Assembly: GCF_030704535.1 (NCBI RefSeq)
Contig: NC_081807.1
Location: 785,001 to 849,000, forward strand
Direction of reading: 5' to 3'
Source: Vitis vinifera
Taxonomy: Eukaryota; Streptophyta; Magnoliopsida; Vitales; Vitaceae
DNA: 64,000 bases
The notes beneath the pieces are model-generated. The model saw nothing but the letters and a program-made list of their open reading frames with translations. It did not search any database and was not told the DNA's origin. The first letter of the stretch is position 1, and each line of letters opens with the position of its first letter. The position numbers and the translations under genes were made by a program. Positions 43,963-55,971 of the stretch are shown one piece after another.

Positions 43963-45233
43963 CTAGATTATTGCATGACCGAATCTATTGAACATCGATC
44001 TCACATTTCTTTGGAGCTCATGAGTATAGAGGAATTTTGGGGAGATATGCTTAGTTTTGTCACCTTTTATGAATCCTCCTTTAATTTGTGCAATACAAGC
44101 AACATTATCTTCATGTAACACAGTTGCATTGCCTCTGATGGAAGGTAGTCCACATGTTTCTTGAATATGTTGGATCATTAACTTTAGTCATACACATTCA
44201 CAACTTGCTTCATGAATTGCAAAATTTTCTGAATGATTTGATGATGTGACCACCATTGTTTGTTTGATAGATCTCCATGAAATAACAATACCATTGTAAT
44301 TCAACACATACCATGTTTGTGACTTACCTTTATATGGATATGAAAGATATTTTGCATCTGCATATCCAAGCAATTGTTGCTTTGATTCCCATTTGTACAA
44401 ATACCCATTTGTACCCAACAGGTTTTTCATCTTTAGGTGTTTGGACTACAGGTCCAAAAACTTTTCGTTTTGTTAATGAGTTTAACTTTGTCTGTATAGC
44501 TTCTTTCCATTTTGGCCAATCATTTCTATGTCGGCATTCTTCCACATTTCGTGGTTCAAGATCTTCATCATTTCTTATGATATCGGAGGCCACTTGGAGA
44601 GTGAAAATATTGTTAATAATAGTATTATTTTGATCTCATTTTTCTCTCATGTATACATAACTTATTGAGATCTCACAATTTTCAGGTACCTATGTCTCTT
44701 CAAGGGCTTCTCATTCAATATGTGCCTCTTCAAGGGCTTCTTGTTCAATATATGTGCCTCTTCAGGGGCTTCTTGTATTATTTGTGCCTCTTCTAAGGCT
44801 ATAGATTTTATCAAATTTAAACTGATCAGTTATTTTTTATGGCCTCTTTTAGAGTGCCAAGTTTTTCTTGGGTACTCTTCTTCCAGAGAGTTACATCATT
44901 TGAGCTGATAGGTCTACCACGCTTCAGGTGTATCTTAGATTAATTTGTTAACTGTTCTACAGGGACATCAATCCGTGCTGGAGTATTTGCAGCCGGGATA
45001 TATGACTTTGTCACTTTCTTTGTATCAATGAATGCATCTTGTAATTGATTTGCAAGATTTTGCAAATGAGTGATCATTTGAACTTCTAGTTCACGTTGAT
45101 TTGTATGGGGATCAAGATGAGTCAAAGTCAATGCATTCCAAATAATTTCATGCTGTTCTTCTGGAACTGGCTCTTCTCCCCCTAACGGCGAGATGATTGT
45201 CTCATTAAAATGATAATTTGCACAACAAGTCAT
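43963..45233 (-). pseudogene. Copia pol remnant of element D, RT core deleted
   Basis: In element order a linker frame is at 44940-45233. Then comes an acidic repeat-bearing region, and the RT opening (WPKWKEAIQTKLNSL, KPVGYKWVFVQ) at 44395-44593. RNase H follows at 44188-44385 (LLGYADAKYL, ISWRSIKQTMV) and 43963-44178 (HEDNVACIAQIKGGFIKGD, KHISPKF). RT core motifs such as YVDD are absent, because the frame jumps from the RT opening to RNase H at about 44390. The direct repeat 'cccatttgtac' sits at that junction. It cannot replicate autonomously. Confidence 0.8.
44693..44802 (-). repeat. four tandem ~31-bp repeats in linker
   Basis: 'tgcctcttcaagggcttctt' or a variant recurs four times at about 31-bp spacing. 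On the minus strand this encodes Glu/Ala-rich units in the region between integrase and RT. Confidence 0.8.
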
Positions 45234-46080
45234 TCTACCTTTTAAGTGTATAGTAGACTAATCACTAAATAAAAACTTCTGGTTTTATAATGTACATCCA
45301 TATGATCTTTTACCCCGGTGGACCAAGTTGGTCTTAAACGATTCTTCTGGATCTATCATCATATAAAGTGTCATTTACATGGAATCAAATACTACTAGTG
45401 ACATAGTATAAGCTCTTCTAGAGCCTTTAATCAGGTTTCTATCACCTAATATAGTATTAACATTGTTTGTCATCAATGTTGTGCAATGAATGAGACAAGA
45501 GTTACATCAAAGTAACAAGTCATAAAATATTGTTTTAAAGACCTTGTCTTTATAGAGTCGAAGAAATATTATCATAGAGAAAGAGTTAAAATCAATGGAA
45601 AAATATTAGTCATCGATGATGACTTAACTTAATAACTTGGGTAAAAGCAATGAGAGCATATATAACACAATAAAACAAATATGAAAAGATAATTTAAAGT
45701 TATATATTTATTAAATAATCTCACACATTTGATTTTGTAAGTGTGGAGCAATTTATACATGAAATAACAAGGAAGTATTTCAATAACCAAACTAATTGTA
45801 GTGATAGATCAATAATTTTATTCAAAATATTATTATGATCTAAATCAATGTGAAAAAATTAATTCATAAATCAAAATTTCAAGAAAACATATCATGATTT
45901 AAAGCATCTTGTTGTCTCAGAACTTTAATTGAAATATTACAAATCCATCTAAACATATATGTAAAGTTATAACATAATATATTGAGAACAATAGTTGAAC
46001 CTATTGTAATTTCAAAATTATTTTTGATAATGAAATTATTGCATTAATAAAAATACCATATATGGCAACATGCAATAATA
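45234..46080. other. element D interior, no gene recognised
   Basis: AT-rich sequence between the pol remnant and the palindromic array. Only short frames are present. It occupies the place where integrase and protease would normally lie. Confidence 0.5.
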
Positions 46081-47700
46081 AATGTAAATTTTTCTACTAA
46101 TGATAGTATAACTTCTAATAATAGAAATTTATAAAAACTATCAAACACTTAACTATTTGTATAACTTGATATACAAAAATATTAATCTTTTGATAATATG
46201 TAAATATTATCTATATGCTTGTTATCATAGCTTCAAGTTATAATATATTTCATTATAACTTTTGGTTATATAAATTTCATAAAGTTGTACAAAATTGTTA
46301 GTTAACAATTTTGTTCTCTATAGCTTCTAGCTATAAGAAAGTACATATTAACAACTTTGGCATAACCTTTGATTAGCACAAAGAATATTAATTTTCTTAC
46401 TTTCATAACTTCGGGTTATGAATAATAATATTTATATAACTTCTGGTTATATAACAAAATTAAAAAAATTATGTATCTTCTAGGTACATAGTTGTTCATT
46501 TCAACTTCTTTTTCTTTTATTGATGTTTGGTAAAGGTCGACCAAATGTTTGGGCGTAGGACAGGTACGCGACCAATGCCCCTTCATACCGCATATATAAC
46601 ACTTATTCTCATGGTTCTTAGGAGGTTTGTTTTGTAAACACTTCTCATTTTCTTGTTTTACCTCAATATTATTTCACTTCTGGTGGTGCAATAAGGCTTT
46701 CATTTTCTGATAATTTGGTAAATTATTTATATAAGAACCATGGTATTGGAGATTTCTTCCACGACTACGACCATGACCATGTCCTCGTCATCGTCCATGA
46801 GTTTGGGACAATATTGCATTTACTTCAGGGAATGATTCAGATCTAGTTGGACGAGATTGGTGATTTCTCATCAAAAACTCATTTTTTGTTAAATCTTCAT
46901 GGAGATGATAATGAAGGAAAATCAGTGTTTTTGCGCGATCCTATAGGGATGCTTGATTTCCTTCTTTGATCATAGCTCCAAGATTCATTGACAATTTTGT
47001 TTTGAATAACTTCTAATTATACAAGAGAATTATAAATTGTATGCATAGCTTCTAGCTATGAAATTATTGTTAATAAAAATTGTTTTCCATAATTTCTGTT
47101 GTGAAAAATAAGTGAGTACAAAATAAAAATTAAAAGTCAATATCTTTCATAGCTTCAGGTCATGATTATTTTGTCAGAATAAGAAAATATTTAAATTTGT
47201 ACATAACTTCAGGCTATGAACTATTTTTTTATTATATAAATTTGTGTATAGCTTCAGACTATGAACTATTCATTGGGTAGATTTGTGCATAACTTTAGTT
47301 ATGAACATTTATTTATTTCATAGTTTTTGGCTATAATATTGTTTGGTATAACTTCCAGTTATACCGTATAATTAAAAATAAATAATTGGGGATCATATAC
47401 ATAACATCTGGTCATGTATTTGTAATTCTGTAATTTTTCCCCATAACTTCTGGTTATATGAATTGCACATTTTTTTTTTATAACTTCTGGTTATGAATTT
47501 ATTTCATAATTTATAATTTATCTCATAACTTTTGGTTATAGGGATTGTACATATTTTTCATAACTTCTGATTATAAGGATTGCACATATTTTTCATAACT
47601 TCTAGTTATGAATTTACCCTATAATTTATAATTTATCTCATAACTTTTGGTTATAGGATTGTACATATTTTCATAACTTCTGGTTATAGCTAGGGATTGT
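46080..47700 (-). repeat. array of about 24 palindromic motifs
   Basis: Imperfect palindromes of about 17 bp with plus-strand consensus CATAACTTCTGGTTATG (arms CATAAC/GTTATG) occur about 24 times. Positions include 46101, 46226, 46253, 46318, 46404, 46435, 47005, 47044, 47089, 47149, 47212, 47236, 47288, 47319, 47351, 47399, 47441, 47480, 47519, 47557, 47593, 47638 and 47671. Arms co-vary, for example catagc...gctatg at 47044 and tatagc...gctata at 46318. The gag remnant (46500-46990) splits the array. Spacers are AT-rich. Confidence 0.9.
46500..46990 (-). pseudogene. gag remnant of element D with CCHC knuckle
   Basis: The minus-strand reading gives a Gag C-terminal part. It has SRPTRSESFPEVNAIL, a short Arg/Gly-rich stretch (GHGHGRSRGRN), then CYICGMKGHWSRTC (46558-46605), a C-X2-C-X4-H-X4-C knuckle, and TPKHLVDLYQ. 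At least two stops interrupt it (near 46790 and 46675). The Gag N-terminus is short or missing. Palindromic units occur on both sides. Confidence 0.7.
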
Positions 47701-47900
47701 ACTTATTTATGTACTCGAATAAAATAAATGAAAAAAAAGACCAAAGGGTAATAAAATAGAAAATCATGATATAAGTTTATCACATACCTTTTTGTGAGAA
47801 AGAAGAGAAAAGAGTCTTTCTATTTCTCTAAAAAGGAGAACGTTTTTCAATTTCTCTGAATAGAGAAAAATCTTTCTATTTCTTTTGTAGAGACTAAATG

Positions 47901-48095
47901 TGTTGTAAATTTATAAAGTGAAAGGAGAAGAAAATAAGAAAGAGAAATTAGAATGTAGGAAGATAATATAAAGCATGGGAAAACTCTATTGAAATTCATT
48001 AGGGGTCTCTCCCTTTTATAGGGAGTTACACAAGATATTTATGAATGATCATCCACAAATTATCATAATGGTACAAAATCTCATATTTTATAATA
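47901..48095 (-). repeat. 5' LTR of element D
   Basis: A 195-bp LTR very similar to 43433-43627. Its outer end reads tataata where the other copy has tataaca. No clear initiator-tRNA PBS is visible next to it. Confidence 0.88.
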
Positions 48096-49093
48096 TATAT
48101 ATAAATTTAATTTTTCTTTTTTCTTTTTCTTTTTTATCCTTTTTGTAAGAGTGTCAAAAATCTAATTTAATAAATCACATGTGAATTGAATTGAATTTTA
48201 GAATGTAGAATGAAATTTCATTTTTTTCATTTTTTAAATTTGTATTCAATTTAAGAGAATAAAACGTTTAAATAACATTCCCTTTGTGAAACACATCCAC
48301 CTAATATTTCCCTACATCTACTTCATTTTTTTGGTAATAGATTATTAATATGAAATGACAAACTTATCACTTTCTTTAACCTTTTAATTGTATTTATTCA
48401 AACCCTAACCCCCTTTTTTAATTTCATTTTTTTTCTTTATTCCGTTCTCATCCTTAAAGAAAAGGAATTTTTTTTTTCAAAGAATGGTTGTACCACGCAC
48501 TAGAGAAAAAAAAAAAAAAAAAAGAAAGGAAACAAGATGAAAGAAAACAAAAGAAAGAAAAATGGAGTTAAGAAGAGTTAAGTTGTATTTGTTTTTTAAT
48601 TGAATAAAAAAAGATAAAATATTTGATTTTTTTCTATTAAGTTAAAGACAATTTCTTGATATCACTCAATATAATTAAAGAGAATTTATTATCAATAATT
48701 CAATTTAGTTATATTAGTTAATATCAATATATTATTTTTAACTAAATAAAAAAAGTCAAAATATTTATTTTTTTTTATTCAACCAAAAAATAGAACACCA
48801 TCTTGAATTAAAGATGAAGAGAATGTTAGTTTTGTTATTTCATACTTCTATTTTATTTAAAAAGGAAAAAAGAAGATGGAGAAAGGGGAAAGTTTAGGAA
48901 AAAACAATTCTTTGAATTAAAGATGTGTTCATAATTTATGTGCGGGGGAAAAAAAGAAGAAAACTCTTTGGTTGATTTATCCTATATAATGTGTTTATGG
49001 TGAGTCATTAATTCTAATAATTTGCTTTATTGCTTTCCAAAGCTGAATAACATTGAATTATTTTCTAATAAAAAAATTATCCTTTCATGATAA
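48096..49093. other. matrixin flank, duplicate of about 3830-4790
   Basis: Non-coding flank continuing that of 42740-43432 after element D ('gtgaaacacatccacctaat', 'tcactttctttaacctttta'). It ends at gataa (49089-49093), the left target-site duplication of element E. Confidence 0.75.
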
Positions 49094-49459
49094 TGTAAGC
49101 TGAATACACGTTCTCACTTCATGATGTGGTCCAACACTTTGACCACGTCCTCCACCATCTCACTTCCGCTGCGGTTAAGGAGCACGTTCCACCAACTGCT
49201 CAACATGGTGGCAAGAGCAACGTGGTTTGATGGAAGCCATTGTTATAAAGTTTTCAGAAAATGGTCTCGAACTCACTCTGTTTTTATCTTCAGAAACACC
49301 ATCTAAAAAAAAGAGATTAGAGTTTGGAAACCAAAGGTTGAACCGATTCCAGCAACTTGATCCGATGGCTGGAGGTAAGTAGACTACAAGTCTTTTACAG
49401 ATTGAATTCATTTTGTAAGTGTTCATTGAATTGTTTATATACATTATGAACTGCTTACA
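49094..49459 (+). repeat. 5' LTR of element E
   Basis: A 366-bp LTR with inverted termini TGTAAGC...GCTTACA. It is almost the same as 55602-55966, differing by a few substitutions and one- or two-base indels. Short frames inside both LTRs are artefacts. Confidence 0.93.
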
Positions 49460-49461
49460 TT

Positions 49462-49473
49462 TGGTATCAGAGC
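49462..49473 (+). other. primer binding site of element E
   Basis: TGGTATCAGAGC, two bases after the LTR, matches the initiator tRNA-Met PBS. Confidence 0.9.
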
Positions 49474-49859
49474 AATAAATCTTGCTTCTGCCTTGGTATC
49501 TCTTTTACACCAGATTTGCTTAGTTAATGGTTTCTTTTATGGATGTAAGATACAGTTATACAATATGTTTTTGAAAGAAACATCCATATGTTGATCTCTT
49601 AAAAACACTCCATAAACAGAAATACCTTGCTTGCTGACCGGAAAAATAATAGATAATAGAACAAATGTTTAGAACCCATTTAGTGGAGTTGGGGTTACAC
49701 TCTGACGGAACCACCCCTTCCCATTTGTGCTAGCCGTTGACGCTGCCGCGATCGGCCATGTGGATCTGCCCAGAAAGTATAAGGTTGGTTGTTAATGTTG
49801 GAGGCTGCCTGAAAATGCTGCATTAAAATTGATGCTTTCCATGCTGGTTGCAATGTCAA

Positions 49860-50170
49860 CAAGCGCATTTCAGGTGCTGTTGGGGCTGCAGTTTCAGCCA
49901 CTACAGGCCCCACATTAAAGCGCCGCTGCTGGTACTGGTCAAAGGGGCTGCAAGCGCCTATTCCGAGATCCATTCAGGCACCTATTTCGAGCGTCATTCA
50001 GGCGTTGTTCAAGCGCCGATGCAGGTGCTTGTTCCGAGTGCCATTCAGGCACCACTGCAAGCGTCATTCAGGAGCTAGTCAAGCGCCGCTGTAGGCACCA
50101 TTTTCAAGCGTTCCAGAAGCGCCATTTGAGGTGTTGTTTTGGGCTGTAGGGTGCGCCGCTGTCGGCGTAG
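49860..50170 (+). repeat. GC-rich short-repeat region in leader E
   Basis: Words such as 'caagcgccgctg', 'cattcaggcacc', 'agcgtcattcagg' and 'gcaggtgcttgttccgag' recur with variation about every 20-30 bp. They produce many self-complementary pairs (aagcgcc/ggcgctt, aggcacc/ggtgcct). The GC content contrasts sharply with the AT-rich surroundings. Confidence 0.75.
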
Positions 50171-50590
50171 CTTAAAGATCAGTTCGACGTTGTTTTGGTG
50201 CCGCGGATGATGCGGCTGCAGGAGACTAGGGGTGGTTATGATGCCAACGTGCTGAATGTTGGAACCCATAAATTAATAAATAAATAAACTAGAGATTGGG
50301 TTTTACTTTTGGGCCCATTAGGCTTATTACATGTGCAGTGACCTAATAAAATTATTAAAGGTCTTTGTGTATTGGGCCATGGGTTAAATATGATATTTGG
50401 GTCGGTTTAGGTTCTAATGGCCTGGTTTGAATTATTTTATTGGTTTTGAATTAATTGTTTTTATATGGATTTAGGCACCCTTTCATAATATGAATTCCTT
50501 TTAAATTATTCTAAATTATGTGTGATTTTTATACATGCAAATTAAATTATTTATTTTAATTTATATGTTTGTATGTGTAAAAAATATAAC

Positions 50591-50741
50591 CTAAATTTAG
50601 TTAGATATATTAAAATTATATCATATAGTATGCATGCAATTGTTGACTAAATTTAGTTAGATATATTAAAATTATATCATATAGTATGCATGCAATTGTT
50701 GCCTAAATTTAGTTAGATATATTAAAATTATATCATATAGT
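50591..50741 (+). repeat. 56-bp tandem repeat, about 2.7 copies
   Basis: Units start at 50591, 50647 and 50703 with 'ctaaatttagttagatata' and continue through 'tatcatatagtatgcatgca'. The third is truncated. Confidence 0.92.
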
Positions 50742-51328
50742 TTTAATGTCTAGTGAATCCATATGATTTTTTAAATAATTAAGGAATAGCCACAACATCC
50801 TTAATTATATAAAAAATTATATATTAATAAGGATCACATTATGGACATTAATTGTAATTAACTATATAAATATGATGATTTTACCCCACAGGGTTTTCAT
50901 TATGTTTATATAATTAATTAGGATAAAATATTAAAATTAATTTTTTTCCTAATTTACCTACAGGAGTTAGGAAGAATTAATTTAATAAGTTTTATCATAA
51001 AGATTATAGACAGAAAATATCAAACTATATTCATAATAAATTTCATGATTCAATAAAATAGTTTGATAAAGTCTATCATAAAGATAATTTATCTGATTGA
51101 ATTAAAGATTTAGCCCACAGGCAATTTTTTAATAAAATTAGATTCATTTTTAAGCATGTTCTACATTGGTAAAGCATGAATTTATATTAAAGCCTCAAAT
51201 TTTTAATAAGCTTGTAATCCTTTTGTGTAGTTTTACCTAGCATATCTGATATTCGTTGTGAGGTTCCCGAACTTAGAGGAGATAACTTTAAGATATGGAA
51301 GGAGAGAATTCTTCTTCAATTAGGGTGC

Positions 51329-54300
51329 ATGGACATAGATTATGCTATAAGGAAAGATGAACCACATAAGATCATTGATACCAGCACACCTGAAGAAATA
51401 TTATTGTACAAACGTTGGGAGAAATCTAATCGCCTTAGCATGATGTACATTAAGACAAAAATTAGTGCTGGTATACGTGGTTCAATCGAGCAACATGAGA
51501 ATGTCCGTGAATTGCTAAAGGCTATTGACGAGCAATTCGTCACTTCAGATAAAGCCTTGGCAAGCACCCTAATTATGAAGTTCACATCCCTGAAGCTCAC
51601 CGGTATAAGAGGTGTGCGTGAACATATCATGGAGATGAGGGACATTGTGGCTCAATTGAAGAAACTCGAGGTAGAAATGTCTGAATCTTTCTTGGTGCAC
51701 TTTATCCTTAACACTCTTTCACCTCAGTATGGACCTTTCAAAATCTCTTACAACACACATAAGGATAAGTGGTCTATCAATGAATTGATGACCATGTGTG
51801 TTCAAGAGGAAGGAAGGCTATTGATGGAACAGGGAGAAAGTGCCATGCTGGTGACGCAAAAGAAAGGAAAGAAAGGAAAATCTCAAGCTAGTCAGAAAGG
51901 AAAGCAACAAATTCCTCCCAAATCTGACATTAAGAAAGACGAAAAGTGTTTTTTCTGTAAAAAGAAAGGACACGTGAAAAAGAAATGTCTGAAATTTCAG
52001 AATTGGCTTGAGAAGAAAGGTAACCCTACCTCATTTGTTTGCTATGAATCTAATATGGTTAATGTAAACACCAACACATGGTGGATTGATTCTGGATCTA
52101 CAATCCACATTTCAAATTCCTTGCAGGGTATGCAAAACCTAAGGAAGCCAGTGACAAGTGAGCAATTCATCTTATCCGGAAACAAGATGAGCTCGCATGT
52201 GGAAGCAATAGGGACATGTTATTTAACTTTATATGGTGGTTTTATTTTGGAATTGCAAAGGACCTTTTATGTACCAAGTTTCTCACGAAACTTGATTTCA
52301 GTTTCTAGACTTGTACCGTTTGGATATTCCTTTCATTTTTCAGAAACATCTTTCAGTTTGATTTATAAATCTGAATGTGTTGGGAATGGTATCTTGTCTG
52401 ATGGTCTTTATTGTATATTCTTACAAAATGATACCGCTCATAATTCATTACATGTACAAACTGGCATTAAGAGATGTGTTGTAAAAGAGGATTCATCTAC
52501 ATTGTGGCACCGGAGATTAGGTCATATCTCCATAGATAGAATCAAAAGATTGGTGAATGATGGGGTACTTAGTACTCTAGATTTTACTGACTTTGAGACT
52601 TGTGTGGACTGCATTAAGGGTAAGCAGACCAATAAGTCAAAGAGAGGTGCTACTAGGAGTTCCACCATACTAGAGATCATACATACTGATATATGTAGTC
52701 TTGACATGGACTCTCATGGTCAGAAATACTTCATCTCTTTCATAGATGATTTCTCACGATACATGCATCTCTACATACTTCATAATAAAAATGAAGCTTT
52801 AGATGCCTTTAAAGTCTTCAAGGCAGAAGTAGAGAAACAATATGGTAAACAAATTAAGATTGTGAGATCAGATAGAGGTGGAGAATATTATGGTAGATAC
52901 TTGGGAGATGGACAATGACCTAGGCCATTTGTGAAGTTTCTTCAAGAGCATGGGATTGTTGCCCAATACACCATGCCTAGTTCTCCAGACCAAAATGGTG
53001 TAGCAGAAAGAAGAAACCGAACTTTATTGGACATGGTAAGGAGTATGCTTAGCAACTCAAAACTTCCTAAATTCTTGTGGACTAAAGCACTTAAGACAGC
53101 AGTGTATATATTAAACCGAGTTCCAACCAAGGCTGTCCCAAAGAAGCCATTTGAGTTATTGAAATGTTGGAAACCGAGTTTGCAACATATGCGCGTTTGG
53201 GGATGCTCGTCTGAAGTGAGAATTTATAATCCACAAGAGAAGAAACTGGACCCAAGGACTATTAGTGGGTATTTCATTGGATATGCTGAAAAGTCTAAGG
53301 GGTACAGATTTTACTGTCCATCTCACAACACTAGGATTGTGGAATCAAGAAATGCTAAATTTCTTGAATATGACTTGGTTAGTGGGAGCAATCAATTTAG
53401 AAACATAGTTTCTGATATTGATCATACAGATTCTCAACCTTCCACTTCAAGTGATAGATTGTTTATTGTTCATAACACCCCTCAAGTACAATCGGGTGTA
53501 GAACGAACAATCATTGAAGTTCAACCAGTCGTTGAAGTTCCACAAGCTGTTGACAACATTCCAGTAGATCAAGTTGATCAGGAGTTTCTTGATACTTCTG
53601 GACAACAAGTTGAACCTCATACTTCCTTAGAAGATATTGGTGCAACCTTAAGAAGGTCTACTCGAACTAAGAGGTCAGCAATTCCTAATGATTATGTAGT
53701 GTATCTACAGGAATGTGACTACAATATAGGAGCCGAAAATGATCCCGAATCTTTTTCACAGGCCATGAGTTGTAAAGAATCAGAATTGTGGTACAATGCC
53801 ATGAAGGATGAGATGAGTTCCATGAAGTGCAACGATGTTTGGGACCTTGTTGAGTTGCCTAATGGTGTAAAAACCATTGGTTGTAAATGGGTTTTTAAGA
53901 CAGAGAAAGACTCATTAGGCAACATTGAGAGATACAAGGCCAGATTTGTTGCAAAGGGTTCACTCAGAAAGAAGGAATCGATTACACGGAAACCTTTTCT
54001 CCTGTATCTAAGAAAGATTCCTCGCGCATTATATTGGCATTAGTAGCCCACTTTGATTTAGAATTGCAACAAATGGATGTGAAAACAACATTTCTTAATG
54101 GAGAGCTAGAGGAGGAGGTTTACATGAAACAACCTGAAGGATTCCCCTCTAGTGATGGTGAGCAATTGGTTTGTAAGCTTAAGAAATCCATATACGGTTT
54201 AAAGCAAGCATCCCGCCAATGGTATTTAAAATTCCATAACATAATTTCTTCATTTGGTTTTGTTGAAAATGTTATGGATCAATGCATATACCTTAAGGTC

Positions 54301-55311
54301 AGTGGGAGTAAAGTTTGTTTTCTTGTTTTATACGTGGATGACATTTTACTTGCAACCAATGATAAGGGTTTACTTCATGAGGTGAAACAATTCCTCTCTA
54401 AAAATTTCGACATGAAGGATATGGGTGAGGCATCTTATGTCATTGGCATTAAGATCCATAGAGACAGATTTAAAGGTATCTTAGGTTTGTCTCAAGAAAC
54501 CTATATCAATAAAGTTTTAGAGAGATTTCGGATGAAGAATTGTTCACCTAGTGTTTCTCCTATAATGAAGGGTGATAGGTTCAATCTGAACCAATGCCCG
54601 AAAAACGATCTTGAGAGGGAACAAACGAAGAACATTCCATATGCCTCTGCAGTCGGAAGTTTGATGTATGCTCAGGTCTGCACAAGGCCTGACATTGCAT
54701 TTGCTGTTGGAATGTTAGGACGATATCAGAGTAACCCAGGTATAGACCACTGGAAAGCTGCAAAGAAAGTGATGAGATATCTTCAAGGAACCAAAGATTA
54801 CAAGCTTATGTACAGACGAACAAGCAATTTAGAGGTAGTTGGCTACTCAGATTCAGACTTTGCTGGCTGTGTTGATTCACGTAAATCAACATCTGGATAC
54901 ATTTTTATATTGGCCAGTGGAGCTATATCTTGGAGGAGCGTTAAGCAGACCATGGCTGCTACTTCTACTATGGAAGCTGAGTTCATATCTTGTTTTGAGG
55001 CTACTTCACATGGTGTATGGCTTAAGAGTTTCATTTCCGGGCTTAGAGTTATGGATTCAATATCTAGGCCATTGAGTATATATTGCGACAATTCAGCTGC
55101 AGTCTTTATGGCAAAGAACAATAAAAGTGGAAGTCGAAGCAAGCACATCGACATTAAGTATCTAGCCATAAGAGAACGTGTTAAAGAAAAGAAAGTGGTT
55201 ATTGAGCACATTAGCACTGAATTGATGATCGCTGATCCTTTGACTAAGGGCATGCCACCATTGAAATTCAAGGATCATGTAGTGAACATGGGACTTAGTT
55301 CCCTTATGTAG
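51329..55311 (+). pseudogene. Copia gag-pol of element E, two lesions
   Basis: Near-complete polyprotein. Gag is at 51329-52060, including a CFFCKKKGHVKKKC knuckle. The protease has WWIDSGSTIHIS. Gag-pre-integrase reads LWHRRLGHISIDR. Integrase shows IHTDICS, SFIDDFSRY and SDRGGEY, then [13 protein letters not shown] has [11 protein letters not shown] and LYVDDILLATND; RNase H has SDSDFAGCVDSRKSTSGY. A TGA at 52916-52918 interrupts integrase in frame, where the family usually has a Cys. A one-base loss near 53956 shifts RT, and the frame resumes at 54034. Otherwise it is open throughout, so recently inactivated. Confidence 0.92.
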
Positions 55312-55601
55312 TTTCTATTGTACAAACTCTTATTATGATGTTTTCTCATATTAATGCGCATTTTTTATTTAATTTTGAGAAAATTCAACTTCATTGGACC
55401 AAGAATGAACATAGGGTTTATTCATTAAGTAATATTGCCACATAAAGTATAATGTTAAGAAATGAGTACATTGTAATACATGGAAGGTAACACTCGTTAA
55501 ATAGAGGACTTATCGCCATGATTCATGTATTTGTTACTTAATGGGACAATTGATGGACTAAATTAGGACATTAGGTTAAAGGTGTGGATCAAGTGGGAGA
55601 A

Positions 55602-55966
55602 TGTAAGCTGAATACACGTTCTCACTTCATGATGTGGTCCAACACTTTGACCACGTCCTCCACCATCTCACTTCCGCTGCGGTTAAGGAGCACGTTCCAC
55701 CAACTGCTCAACATGGTGGCAAGAGCAACGTGGTTTGATGGAAGCCACTGTTATAAAGTTTTCAGAAAATGGTCTCGAACTCACTCTGTTTTTATCTTCA
55801 GAAACACCATCTAAAAAAGAGAGATTAGAGTTTGGAAACCAAAGGTTGAACCGATTCCAGCAACTTGATCCGATGGCTGAAGTAAGTAGACTACAAGTCT
55901 TTTACAGATTGAATTCATGTTGTAAGTGTCCATTGAATTGTTTATATACATTATGAACTGCTTATA
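55602..55966 (+). repeat. 3' LTR of element E
   Basis: A 365-bp copy of 49094-49459. The last dinucleotide is TA rather than CA. It is preceded by the purine-rich tract aagtgggaga. Confidence 0.92.
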
Positions 55967-55971
55967 GATAA

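Larger units (their letters stand above)
43433..48095 (-). mobile_element. rearranged Ty1/copia derivative D, TSD tatat
   Basis: Minus-oriented element with LTRs at 43433-43627 and 47901-48095, flanked by tatat (43428-43432, 48096-48100). The paralogous flank at about 3780-3850 lacks the insertion. The polypurine tract (minus CCAAGGGGGAG) is at about 43628-43638. Coding content is a reduced gag with CCHC knuckle, a linker, the first part of RT and RNase H; protease, integrase core and RT core are missing. Much of 46080-47700 is a palindromic repeat array. Confidence 0.88.
49474..51235 (+). other. leader of element E with repeats
   Basis: Untranslated leader between PBS and gag. A GC-rich repeat region occupies about 49860-50170 and a 56-bp tandem repeat 50591-50741. 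The rest is AT-rich. The gag frame opens without an ATG until 51329, but open codons reach back to about 51222, just after a possible splice acceptor (ttttgtgtag). A spliced gag start is therefore possible. Confidence 0.6.
49094..55966 (+). mobile_element. Ty1/copia element E, nearly complete, TSD gataa
   Basis: A 6.9-kb Copia element with near-identical LTRs at 49094-49459 and 55602-55966, flanked by gataa at 49089-49093 and 55967-55971. The paralogous site at about 4788-4795 (gacaa) is empty. PBS, an 1.8-kb leader, a gag-pol frame with one nonsense codon and one frameshift, and a purine-rich tract (gtgggaga) before the 3' LTR are all present. It is one of the youngest insertions in the window, judging from LTR similarity. 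Confidence 0.93.
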
